This document shows, one piece after another, positions 9,160 to 21,810 of a stretch of 64,000 nucleotides of DNA. A program made the position numbers and the translations under genes. The stretch is taken from NCBI RefSeq assembly GCF_003286085.1, contig NW_020825289.1, forward strand, positions 3,844,001-3,908,000, given 5' to 3'. Every line of letters begins with the position of its first letter. The first letter of the stretch is position 1. The stretch is from Drosophila persimilis. Its lineage: Eukaryota; Arthropoda; Insecta; Diptera; Drosophilidae. Under the pieces are notes generated by a model. It did no database searches. It was not told where the DNA came from and saw only the letters and a list, made by a program, of their open reading frames with translations.

Positions 9160-12100
9160 AAGTTTAAAAAATGCAAGAAATTCTAGTTACAGAACTCGCT
9201 GAGAGCACACAAAAGTGTGCTGTTGTACGACCCTCTGTCCTTATATTTAACCATCGTTATCCATCTTCCTTTTTTATAATTAAAGAAAATTATCCTTCAC
9301 TGCTCTTCGTACTGGAACACTGATTATTGTCCTAATTTCGCATTATTTATTAGACACAAGTCTGGAAATCCATTTCCCGTATACACTCACTTATTAAACG
9401 CTTTCTGGCTGGCTGGCGCACTCGCAGAGCTTCTGCTTGGCTAGTAGTTCGATATGAGTTGAGTCGACAACAAGATGCCAACCTGTCGTATAAATTGCAA
9501 TTTGAGTGAGTCGTGTCAAAGGAACCTAAATTCGAACCGAAAACGAAGGCATGCACTTAATTAAAAGACCTCGGGCTGACAGTGTGCGGAGCTGGAACAG
9601 AGTGATGGAGTGCCTTGTATAATTTTGGGCAAAATATGCACGTGGATGAAATTGCACTAAGTAGAATACGTCCTGGGTTGGCATTCGGCAAATGTTTGAG
9701 ATGCCCGGGCCAGGACAAAGGACAAAGGCCTTGGGCCTTTGTGTTCCTTGACTCGCGTCTAAATTACAGGCATTGCTCACGTGTTTGGCGTAATTACAAA
9801 CAGAGCTCCTACCATTCACCTATACACACACACACACGCACACACACACAAACATCTGTTTTAATTGCCACAGAACCAGAACCCCCTGAAATTTTAATTT
9901 AGTTGGCGTAAATTTGGCATATTCGTTTGCCACCTGATCAATGGCTGGCTGGAAAAATGCCAGGTCCTGCAGCACATTTAATTTGCTTACACAAATCTTG
10001 CTCAAACGGCAGCCACCACAGATAGAGCGGGGAAACGGAGAAGCGGCGAAGCGGGCAGGGGTCTGTGAAAGCCGTCAGCTATTTGACTTGCCCCGAAAGA
10101 ATAAAAAATTGAAACAACTTTGAGGACTCGCACTCCAGCGAGGCAAAGTTTCGTGCTGCGAGTGTGTAACAATTAAACTGCAGCTAAAAATAGTGACTAA
10201 TGAGAAAAGTTTCACACAACGGCTGTAAAAAGCAAAAGCAAAAGCAAAAACTGAATCCCACTAACTCCACCTCGCTCCGCTGAAACAAACTGAACTGAGC
10301 GGAGCGGAGTGTTTAAGTTTGCAGCAACTTTTCCCCTATTTCGTATTGAATTCGCTGGCGTGTCGGAGCACAATTTGTGGGGCATTAATGGTGGGACATC
10401 ATCATGGCGGCCATAAAGAGAGTTGCAATACGGCCAAGACAATAAAAACTCTAGCTATCATATCACACTCTTATCTGCACATCCCTCTCCCACGGGGAGG
10501 ATGAAGAAGGAAAACTTTGACACAACTTTCTCTTGATAAAGAAGTTCTTTGGGTAAGTACGAGGTTTTCAATAGAATAGGGATATTTAACATTTACTGGA
10601 ATTTACCTAGAACTCTGGACTATTCTCATTTATCAAATGTATGTATAATCGATAAGCATGCCACGGTCCATGTTCTGGATTGGTATGCATATGCATCTGT
10701 CCAAGCCCTCTCGGAGCCTTCTACGCCCACGGAGTGCGTCCCTGCACTCGACAGTGACATTTATGGACTACTGTCGTATGCCGCCAGTCAAAGTTGTGCT
10801 TAAATGTTGTCAAATATGAGATTCGGGGGTCACGGATTTGGGATACTGGCTTTCAGATTCAACAAACGATTTCCGAGTCCCTGGCTCTGGATAACCCAGC
10901 GAGTGCCAGAGTCACGACCGCATTAGATATGCGCATACATTGGGGCCGGCTGTGAAAACTTTTGTATGACATTCAAATGCTTGAGTGCATGTGTGTGTGG
11001 CGAAGAGGGATTGGAGGAGCTGCTGACGCTTAGTTAGAGGCACTTGTGTGACTTGTTGTCGTAATTAAGTTTAGTTGCAAACGGAGATGTACAAGAGTGG
11101 AGAGAATAACATTTCAACAAAGCGTTTTTGCAGGTTTTGCAGTCATTTTGACAAATTTAAATTTGAGTCCATTTCCATGTGGGAACGGCTGGGCAGGAAG
11201 GCTTTTGCTTTGTGACCATAATGAAATAAACTTGTCGCACAGGCGGCACAAGCCATTAGCTTTACGAGTAGGATGGCGAGAATGGGCTTGCTTTTACCCC
11301 AAAACTACTCTATGTACATCCGCCGGAGGGGTCCGAGCCCCAGGCTCCAGTCTGCAGGAGCAGTCAATCGAGATGAGTGTGGGATGTGTTTTCATTGGAA
11401 ATTTAATTACGCATGAGTGTTGTTTACTAGTCGAAAGTTAATCCCTGCCGCCAGCGGACGTGCACATTAACCTTAATTAAGTGACAAACAATCCATGCTC
11501 GACTCTTCATGCTCGGTCCTTCTTCAGGCCTTCAAGGGCGTCACGCCATCACTTTATTTACAGGCAATTGAATTTTAATGGGATTTCGCCTTTGCAAAAA
11601 TGCCGCCCTTGTTTTTAGACGTTGCTTCAGGGTCTGGCCCTCAGAACTCCCAGTCTGTTGGCCATTTCCATAGTTCTTGGCCAGGCAACTCTTTGGCCTG
11701 TCGACCATTATTTCGCACTCTTTGGCAATTTAATTCATTTGCTATGCCTTTGGCAGTTACGTGAAGGCAATGTGTACTTTGCCATTTGCCATTTTGAGGC
11801 TGCTCCGCACTACCCCACCCTTTCAAGGCATTTTCGTTTGTTTGCGCATTTCGGCTTAAAGTCCTTTGCGGCTTCTGGGGCCCCCAGCCTCCTGGGCCGA
11901 CCTCGGAAAGCCGCAAGCCACTTTTGCGATCCTTCCTTGGAGTCATCTTAACGCATCATTTAAGCCGCCTGGAGGTAGGGTAAAGATGAAGTGAAGGGTG
12001 TACCCTGGTGGCCCTGGAATCAGGGTCAGATAACGTCTCGTCTCTTTTGCTCTTAATTAAAGATTAAATGTGCTAAGTTGTTCGGACGTTTACGGCAAAA

Positions 12101-15100
12101 CTTGCTTTAATATCCACCATTTGGGCTCTTTGAGTGCGTGTGTGCTGGCTTTCGCCGTGCTCCTTCTATGCAGTCGTCCAGCCATCCAGCCGCCAGTGAA
12201 TCCATCCATCCATCCATCAATCAATCAATTACGCTTAGAAGTGCGCCAGGATAATAAAACGTGCCTGGAGCCGAGTTTTGTCAGCAGAATTTACGACCGA
12301 CTTGTCCAGTCCAGTCCTGGAACTGTCCAGTCCAGCCAGAAACCAAATGGAATTGCAAGAAAATGTGAAACCAGCTTCAGCAGAGGAAAAACTCTTCTTG
12401 CGAAATCATTCAGGGGAGTGCACATTTTCCATAAATACGAGTAAAAATAAATTGTATTTCAGTTGAGAATCGTTATATTCGTACTACCCACGAGAGCATA
12501 TGTATGTACGAGTGTGTATGCTTATTCGTTTATTTTTGAGCCAATTTTAAATGTTTGCCTTTGGCTATTTTATTGGATTTCTGATTTTAAATTTCTGGTT
12601 TTGAGAGAGATCCATCCACTCACAGCTCATATTTCATGGCAGATTTCTGCAACACATTTAAGCCGTTGTACACTGGTGGCCTGCGAAAGTGCTGGCTTTT
12701 GTTTGACTGCTGCAAATGCCTGGGCTAAACTGGCAAAGCAATTATTTACCTAAATGGTTTGCCCACGTCAATGGCAATTGTCTGGAGGATGGTCCATCTG
12801 GCTGTCAGGGGCTGTCGGAAGCTGCAGTCGAACAATGAAAAATAGCAACAAAAAATGGGAAGATGGAGGCTAACTAGAAGGCCAGTTGAGGCCATGCGGG
12901 TGCTGGACCAGGAAATGGGCAAACTTTTAATTGAAAATCAACAAAACTATACGAATAAAGGCAGAGTGATGGGGAAAAACCTCAACAAAAGATGAAAGTG
13001 GCTGACATTTTCTGAAAATTTCGCCCTCGGCTCGTATGCGTAATAGTTAAGGCAGCCTGCAGTCGTGAAAGAAGAATGCAATATACCCCGTTGCCATAGT
13101 TTCCATTAAATCATACGTATATCCTGGGTGGCCCTGCAGCGCTCTTAATCAGGCCTGAACAGTCGCTTGCCAGTTGCAACAGACGCGGCGCCGCATCATT
13201 ATGATGGGACTCAAACAGGAGCCGCATCAGCCACCAGCCACCATGCAGCAGGCTGGAGGCAGCAGGCAGCAGTCACAGTGCAGAATAAGTACATATATTC
13301 AAGATTAAATATATGTATTTGTATATGGTGAGAGGAAAAGCGGACTCTTTTTCCCCTACTTGTGACTGGCTGGGATTGAAAATGGTAATGGGAATGGCTG
13401 CTTGGCTGCTGGGCTGCTGGGCTGCTAGGGTGTTGGGGTACTGGGGTGCTGGTGACTGAGATTGCTGTTGACACAATTCCGCACTGAGATCCCTACCATT
13501 GCATTTTATTTGCGCCCCTGCAATTTATCGGAGCTGGCATATGATGCCTACGTGATGCAGATTTCCGTTTCGGTGCGTTTTTTAAGCTGTTTGCCGTCGG
13601 CCAATGCGGGGGACTCTGTTCTGCATTGTGCCAAGCTCATACATACAAGCCACCAATCTGCACAGCATCGCAGCTGTTTGCCATTTGTCCCATGGCTTAA
13701 TTGAATCGACTCGACTCCCCTCTCGTACAGACCGACATGGCGGTTGTAATGTGATTATCGAGCTGTTTTGCTCGCAATTAAAGCAAATTGTGCACAACAT
13801 GAACAACAGTCCAGGCCAGCCGGAACCCCAGCCAGAGCTCGGGACTCCGGATCGACTATCTATGCCAACAATAAGCTGCTGCGAATAGGTTAAGCACGAT
13901 TTAATTATCCAACTGGTTGCACTTTCTCATATGCAATGATTAAATTGCTCATAAAGCCAAATTCTTGGCAGGCCATAAAAAAATCAATTCGTGCTGCGGC
14001 AAAGCCTTCAAGATTTACGTTTCAATTTCTCGAACAATAAAAATCAGGACGCCTACAGGGATCTTGGCCAAATGTTCCTGCGAATGCGAGTGTGTGTGTG
14101 TGCTCGTGTGTGACCATAAGCTGGCTTAGCAGATTTGTTGACGAAATTAGCAGGGACTGCCAGGCGGGAGTGATGCCCCCCACCTCCCTGTGGGCGATAT
14201 CTATTTTCGGCCAAAGAATTCTGTGACATTCGCCCAGATTTATGCGCTATAAAAGTGCGGCTAGACGGGAACATGCATGTCAGCATCCTGTGGCAGGGGC
14301 CCCACAGAAAGGACTTACTTTATGGTAGCCAATAAAAAAGACGGAACCCAGAAACCAGTAATAAAAATGAGAATGAGCTGATCATAACATCGAGTATTTA
14401 GGGAATACTGCTGCCTTTCATCGCAAGTCCTCAGGCAAAACCAGTGACTATGCAGAGCCATTGTTTGCATTGCCCTTATTTTTTATGCCACGAATGAATG
14501 CTGTTATTTTTGTTAATTCAAAGTCAACAGCCCGAACCCGAACCCCTTTGTGTTTGTCTAAGGTGGTTGTGGGCTGGACTTTGCTAAATGATTGCTTGCG
14601 AGGCCTTCATTAACATCTGAAAAGGTCACCTCGGGCAATTTGCACGACAAAACTGCCTGATGAGCGCACGTCCCGAGTTCTCTACCCAACCCTTTGCCCC
14701 CCACCCCCCGCAATGTGAAAATGTTAGCTGCGGTAAATATGCAAATATGTTTTATTGTCGTGACACAGCCAACGACTGCACATGAAAAAAGGAATCATAC
14801 TCGCAGGTATCCCGAGCCTTCGTTGCTGCCGCAGGCGCCGAGGCGAAGTGCGCGGCACTCACCGTGCACTTTAATAAAGCTCTCAGGCAATGCCAAGTCC
14901 GCTGTTAAGTACGCCACTGCGAGATAGCAGCAACACCCCGTCGCACTCCGGTGTAGCCTTGAGGCGATGTCTTGGCTTTCCACTCAGCCACTCGACGCGC
15001 TGCAACCTCTTGCAGCTTCATAATTGCCATGGAAATGCCAAGATTTGGAGCCTGTTCTGGCGGCGGACGGGCTGGGACGGGGAACGCATTTCTCTGTTGT

Positions 15101-17079
15101 TTTCAAATTGCTTTGCGAAATATTCCCTACCTCTACTTTTCTTTTCTTGTACACTTGAATGGCGGTCCCGCTCCGTTCCCTCTTCCTTCTGTTGCCATAA
15201 TTACAGGAGGAAAATGGGATTGCATTCCATTTTTGAGCTGAACGTAATCACAAATTTTGCGCAACTGTTTTGAATTTAAAATTTTCTTTAATCAAGCTCA
15301 TTTCTGGCCAAAGAGAAACTTGTTGGCCGAAAGACAAAAGGCCTTGATAACAGCTATAAAAAAAAAAACAAAGAGCTGCCAGAGGCACTGTCCAGGCCCC
15401 AGATCCCAACAAAAAGCGGTGTTGCGATAGAAAAAGTAAAAGTTTCTGAACTCTCAAGTTCATTTCACTGCATGTGTTTTTTTGCTCCTAACTGATTTTC
15501 ATATTGTTGTTAGTTTCGCGAAGTATATATATATGTATATGTGTGCAGATGTGTGGGTCCGTATAGAGTGTATAGAGTGTGTGTGTGTAGTTTGCAAACT
15601 TTCGTAGGGTACAAGGAAAAACTTTTAAGCATTTTCAACACCCCAATTTCGGCGACTTTATCATGCCAAGTGTTCGGCGACAATTTTTCTTTTGGCTCAA
15701 ACTTCATTGCAAAATGTCGCCTAACTTTCCAGCCATGTTCGTTTAATTGCTTTAAGGTATTGACTGTTTAAAGAGCCACTCAATATAAGAGACGATTCAA
15801 CTGCAGAGCCACCATTCGATGTGATTTCGCATCAATCAAAACTTAGTTTGAGCTGCAAATGATGGAAAGTGATGTGCCCCGAAATGACAGTCAGCCGTCT
15901 GGCCCAAAGCCCCTGGTAATTTTCACAAAATTTAATGCATTTCTCTCAATCCAAATTATTGCAGAAGGTGTCTCGTGTGAATCGAAGGAGATAAGAGGAC
16001 AACATCGTATAGATATAGGCACACAATACCCAAATACATTTACTTACTTGGGACAGACAATCACTCTGTGCAAAATAAGACAACCATAAGCCAACTCAAG
16101 CATACAATTGTTAGGGCATTAAAGGCAATGTATACGGATATACAATTGCAGATGCTTGTGCTATGTAGAATGCATGGCTTTTCGAGTGGAATACTCGTAG
16201 AGTAGATCGCCGGCCACGGGAGAGCCGGCCAGATGTGTACAAGAAAGGGATTGTGCAGCAACGACACTAAGAATAGCGCCTGTCAAAGTGCTGCAGACTC
16301 GAGTGTCAAATATATTTTAGCATTTTAAATATTTACATCTGGCATATGGCACTCGTAAGTGAGGTGCCAGCTCGTGGGCCGGACAGCCCTGAGATTAGGC
16401 CGAGAAGATGATGGCTGTAGCAGCCTGCTTTGTAGTCGCCCAGGGCCGGTACGCAGGGCCAAGAAAAGCCCCAGAGTCCTTAGAATTTATAATTGTAATT
16501 TAATTTGCATACACTTAAGCCATCCCATCCCCCGCTTGGGTTTGCGGGCCTCGCAGCACAAACACATGTCCAATTAAATGAATCATTTTTATGACCGAGT
16601 CAAGGCTGGGAAGCAGCCGCCCTTCCGCTCAGATTTTAAAACAATATATTTTAATATTTATGGCGAAAGTTTTGAGGATGGTTTTGTCTAGGCCTTTGAA
16701 AGGATTTAGCCGAGCGGCTGCCAAAATAGCCATAATAATCAACACAATGAGGATTACGCATAATGAAATCCGCAGCAAAGGCAGTTGACAGTTTTATTAA
16801 ATTTTTCACACAATTACTCGAGATTTATTCGGGAAGGCGACTAATAAAGGCTGGCTTCCGAATGGTTTTTTATTTTCTATAAATTACTTAAAGAGTATAA
16901 CAAAGGCAGTAATTGGAGAATAATTGTTGTAGTTCTAAAAAAATGCTTGAATTTCACAAATTATTCAAAAAGGGATTATAACTATGAGAATCCATATCAT
17001 TGGAGATTATACATATATGTCTACCATAACTGGTAGACCACAGGTTGACCAACCACAGAAATAAATAAAAACGAGGGGG
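9160..17079. other. Intergenic DNA without recognisable genes
   Basis: About 8 kb. Open frames here are short and lack coding character, domain motifs or splice partners. The sequence is full of TTAATTAA/ATTTGCAT-like words and short CA/GT runs (about 9825-9855), as is common in fly regulatory DNA. I see no tRNA, other RNA gene or intact mobile element. Confidence 0.6.
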
Positions 17080-18180
17080 AACGTTGTGAGTTGCAGCGGA
17101 CACCGCAACTCTACGGTTATACCCGATACTAAGTCAGTATGGCTCTCCTCCGGCAGACGCCGCTAATATTTAACGACACGACAAAGAGTGCGTGCGAGAG
17201 AGACAGAAAATCAGTCTGAGCGTGACGTCGGGCGCTGCGTAGCCACTGCAAATTGATTTGTTCCTTTTGGCTATAAAAATGATCTGATCTGATCCAGATT
17301 CAGCAATCTAATAGATATGGTCATTATCTATGATTCTGCGTTTTTAGTTTTCTCAAATCTGCAATATTGTGGATGCAACAGATTTTCGTCCTTTGTGGGG
17401 GCGGAAGGGGGTGGGGCGAAATTTTGAGATAAAGGTTTTATAGTGAGATCTAACAGAAGTGCGGATACCAGATTTGGTTACTCTAGCTTTAATAGTCTCT
17501 GAGATTTGTGAATATCCCCAGATTTGCATCCTTTGCGGGGGCGGAAGGCGGTGTGGCGAAATTTTGAAACAAACTCGTCTCGGTCCGATATATTAGGAGT
17601 GTGGATACCAAATTTGGCTGCTCTAGCTTTTATAGTCTCTGAGATCTAGGCGCTAATGTTTTACTCTAAGCAAAGCCGCCTATGCTACCTGTGTGTTAGA
17701 GAGAGACAGGGCGAGAAAAAATGAAATTGTTTTCTTGATGCTGGCTATAATAATAATACGATCGAATTCAGATTCTGCAGTCTAAAAGATATGGTCATTC
17801 TCTACGATTCTGCGTTTTTAGTTTTCTCGTATCTTTAAAATTGTGGATGCCACAGATTTTCGCCCTTTGTGGGGGCGGAAGTGGGCGGGGCAAAGTTTTG
17901 AAATATTTTTGGAGCAGTGACATATTACAGAAGTCTGGATCCAAAACATCGTTGCTCTAGCTCTTATATGTCTTTGAGCATTAGGCGCTGAAGGGGACGG
18001 ACAGACGGACAGACGGACGGACGGACAGACAGACAGGGCTCAATCGACTCGGCTATTGATGCTGATCAAGAATATATATACTTTATAGGGTCGGAAACGA
18101 TTCCTTCTGGACGTTACACACATCCACTTTTACCACAAATCTAATATACCCCAATACTCATTTTGAGTATCGGGTATAAA
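17080..18180 (-). mobile_element. DINE-1 (INE-1/Helentron-like) element, near full length
   Basis: The ends are inverted: TTATACCCGATACT at 17116-17129 and AGTATCGGGTATAA at about 18166-18179. On the minus strand the order is TATACCCGATACTC, a short palindrome, GGGTATATTAGATTTG, CAGAAGGAATCGTTTCCGAC, TATATATTCTTGATCAG, AGCCGAGTCGAT and a GTCC/GTCT microsatellite. That is the known DINE-1 5' core. A stem-loop (GAGTTGC..GCAACTC, about 17086-17111) just outside the left inverted end fits a Helentron 3' hairpin. No protein is encoded. It shares its interior with 1-391. Confidence 0.85.
17998..18037. repeat. GACG/GACA microsatellite inside DINE-1
   Basis: A tandem tetranucleotide run (gacggacagacgg...), the usual variable block of DINE-1 elements. 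It is absent from the copy at 1-391. Confidence 0.85.
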
Positions 18181-19744
18181 TATACAATTATTGTTTTTCA
18201 ACCTTTAAAACATTATTTATCTCTGTGGAGCTTTGAAACTTTTTAATTAATGGCCAATAAATCGTTTCCAGCACAGATTGATATACATTCGTTTTTATAT
18301 AAATCATTATGATTTCATGTGTCTGCCCGTATATACCATACAGATGTAAGTGGGAAACACAAGTTAATTGCTTCGCCACACATTAAATATCAACGCATAT
18401 CGGATCGACCACAGCTGTCAACTATCATTATTTGTTTTGCCATAAAGATAGAGATATCAATTTATTTAGCATAATTTGCAAATACAAATCGTTTGTGGAG
18501 CCACATAAATATTCTGGTGGCAGGATCGAGATAGAGCAGTCAAGTGGCATTTTCCATATGATTCGTACGATTGTGGCCGGAAATAAATCAATGGACACCC
18601 AATGGGTATATGGCAGGCGGTGGGCGGTAGACGGTAGGCGTGGGTTACATCTACGATATCTTGCCTATGATATATGTATGCATGCCACACTCTCATACGA
18701 GTATGGATGTTTGGATGGGCCACCAACTGTTGCACGCGGTCGAGCCGGAGTCCTGAGAGTGTGACAGGCACTCCACTTGATGCACAACAATGAGCAGAGT
18801 TATTGTTATTTTATGCTAATACCGCCTGCCCGTCGTGCAGCTCAAGAATGTACAAAAGAAATTAGCAAATGTAAAAATATAAAAATGGAGGAGGAACAGA
18901 AAGAGAGGGGTAGCGTGCAAGGCAGAGGCAACTGTTGACAGTTATCCTGACACAAACACGCATTGTAATGTCTAACAAGCTTCACAATGGCATCCGTGGC
19001 GGCCCCAAACATCGCCTGTCACTCAACGGCCTCCGAGTCCTGCTGACAGCCCCGTCCCGACCATACTCACACTAATACCCGTACCCGTACCCATACGTGT
19101 ATTTCCGAGTACAAATGTGTGCCCTTGTGCCCGCCTGACTTGTGTCATTTACATATTCACACTTGTGCTTCTTAGGACTGAACTTTAGCATCTGGGGGCT
19201 ATGATATATACATACATATATACGTATGAGTGCGTCCCGTCCCATCAATAGGCTAAAGCCCGAAAATGGAATTATGAAATTGCTCCTGGCTCTGACACAT
19301 GACATTGTCTTGCTTTTTGCCTGCCTGGCGCCTGGCGCCTGCGGGGCATCCTGCTGTAATGCAATTCTCGACATTAAATGCATGCCAGTGGGGCCTAAAG
19401 GCTCTGGCAAATTCAATTGCCACAAAAAGAGTGCAAAATGGCTGAACATAACGGATTCAGTTTGATGCAATTTGCATTTAGCCAGCGCCTAACATTCTAA
19501 CATTCAGTCAACAGAGCTCTGTTACCGTTCTCTCTCTCTCTCTCAGTTTCGTTGTGTTCGGGCCATGTTTATTGCGCACAGCACACAGCTCATTCATAAA
19601 AGGCGGTTCGTGCGGAGAGCACTCTCTGAGAGAGCCAGGATTGAGTTGTAGGCGGCTGCAATAAATACAAAGGATCCAGCATCCGCAGCAACAGTGGATG
19701 TCGCAGCGTGGAACTTGGTGGGTCGACGAGATTCGGCAAAGATT
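18181..19744. other. Intergenic DNA, no gene seen
   Basis: Non-coding, with short pyrimidine runs such as CTCTCTCTCTCTC at about 19530. It may hold proximal control sequence for the gene that follows. Confidence 0.5.
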
Positions 19745-19747
19745 CAG

Positions 19748-19781
19748 TCAGTCATCGCGTAGCCGCCGTGTGTGACAGACA
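19748..19781 (+). promoter_or_regulatory. Candidate core promoter, Inr plus DPE, TSS near 19750
   Basis: TCAGTC at 19748-19753 is a perfect fly initiator with A+1 at 19750. AGACA at 19777-19781 falls exactly at +28 to +32 and fits the DPE consensus RGWYV. There is no TATA box. Strand and position suit the VWC-domain gene whose start codon is at 21267. This is a motif call without transcript data. Confidence 0.5.
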
Positions 19782-21266
19782 GTCTTACGACGTCTGGATT
19801 TGGAATGTAGTGGATATTTAAAGCTGGAGTTTTTTCGGGAGCCGAGTGCATTCAATTAACATAAAATGTAATTAGAGGCGTTCGCTTTTCATTTGAGCTC
19901 TCCGGGTCTTTATATTTTAATTAAAAGCAAACAAGTGTAAAGTGAGACCAACAGCGGCAGCAAAACTGTAGAACATTGTGAATAAATAACTTATGGAATT
20001 TAATAGGCCGACTGCACTTGTAATTAAAATTCGATCATGTTGAATGGAAGTTGTCGCAAATTGAACATAAATTAAATATGGACTCTACTCTGCCAGGCCA
20101 GGCCCCTGTTATAAGTGATGGCTGCTACTTGTGTGCTTGTGTATCTTGTGACTGTGTGTGTCTCTGACTGAGTGTGGGTGACAGCCTGTGTGTGTTTGTG
20201 AGTGTGTGAGAGTGTGAGAGTGCCGCTGGCGTAGCGCTAATTTCTCACACTTCAAACGCTACCGTCCCGAACGTCCCGGCAATGGACTTCCGCCTGTGCC
20301 TGCTGCGGAGGCTTCCGTTTTGTTTTTACTTGTGTGCTCTTTTCCCTGATTTTCCCGATTTCCCACTCCCTATACCTGTGAGAACGGTTGGCTCCAAGTG
20401 TTGCTGTTGTTGCTGTTGTTGCTGATAGCCTGGCTTAGCTTTGTTTGGGCCTTTGCCAAAAACTAAGGATAGAGCGCGGGCATTCAGCCAGGCTTCAGGC
20501 TGAAGCACGGACAGCTTCCTCATTCTTTATGATTAGTTAATGGGATTCAATTTCATTTGAAATTGTCCGCCACAGAGCGTAGCAATCGCAGCTGCCGCAG
20601 CTTCCTTTCACTGATTACATAAGTCACGTTCTTGGGGAAACACTTGTTGGTTGGTTCGTTCGTTCTCCCCGCAGAACGAGGCACGTAGCCCAGCGGGCGA
20701 AAAGAGGGGGGGTGAATCACAGTTGTGCCATTACGAACTTGGCAAAATGAATTGAGTATAGGCGGAGGAGGCAGAATCCTCGTATGGCAGTAGTTGAGTT
20801 TACATTTACATTCAGCCTCCATAAATTGATTGGGTGGGTGGGTGCGAAAAGCGTTGCCTGCTTATGTGGGCACGCCGGCACAGCAACAAGAGCAGCACCG
20901 TGCGATGTGCGAGTAAATGCAAAATTTCCCACTAAAGTGCCGACACGGAAAAGTACGAGTATACAAGTGTGCATTCTAAGAATAACAAAGAAGACAAGTG
21001 GGATAAAAACAGCAACGGTTACGGTTACGGTTACGGTGTAAAGTGCCACAGCAAACACAGCCAGAAAGCAGAAGGAACAAACAAACGAACGAATACCGAA
21101 AGCAACCCCAAACAAACATCGGTGAAGGTTGTCCCACGGTGTGGTGTGCCCCTCCAAATCCGGAGAGTGTATGTGTCCGGGACTGAGTGCGGCTGTGTGG
21201 GTAAGAGGGAGTGCCGAGAGGCAAGTGCAAGAAATGTGCAAAGTAATGTGCTGCAACTAAAGTGAA
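19750..21266 (+). other. Probable 5' UTR of the VWC-domain gene
   Basis: A purine-rich, stop-filled stretch between the Inr/DPE candidate and the start codon. It may contain an intron. A (GGTTAC)n run lies at about 21016-21037. Confidence 0.4.
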
Positions 21267-21474
21267 ATGCCATCCGTGAAATCCCCTAAAAGTGAAATTC
21301 TTCCTGGGATTATTAGAAGCGACAGCGGCAGCTACAGCTACAGACCAAGGAGCACCACAACCAGCTACAGGATCATCGGAACTACCAGCAGCAGCAGCAT
21401 GACAAACGGCCATTCCTTGCGCCTCCGTCTCCTGCTGTTGAGCAACATTTTCGGATTACTCAGCCGGACCCAGG
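21267..21474 (+). CDS. VWC-domain gene coding exon 1 (signal sequence)
   Basis: ATG with context GAAATG. A second in-frame ATG at 21399 lies directly before the hydrophobic signal-like stretch. Donor CAGG|GTGAGT, phase 1. Confidence 0.8.
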
Positions 21475-21770
21475 GTGAGTCTCTCCATCAGCGGCTTAGC
21501 CGACTCTCTTCGCCGCTGATTGCTTTCCCTGAATTATGGAATGGCAGACGGAATGAAAGGCAGCCTTCGTTTTGCAGCCTTATTAAATCTGTATTACATA
21601 AATCACAGCAATCGTTTCGCTCTGCTCTGAATTTTTACGAGCATTTTGCGCTTTTACATTTTCCATTTCGCAGTCGCCATTCACCATTCACCATTCGTCT
21701 TTCGCCAATTTTATGTCATAATGAGTGCAGCCTTTTGATTTAATGACAACTGGCAGCCATAAAGGAAGCC

Positions 21771-21810
<40 letters not shown>

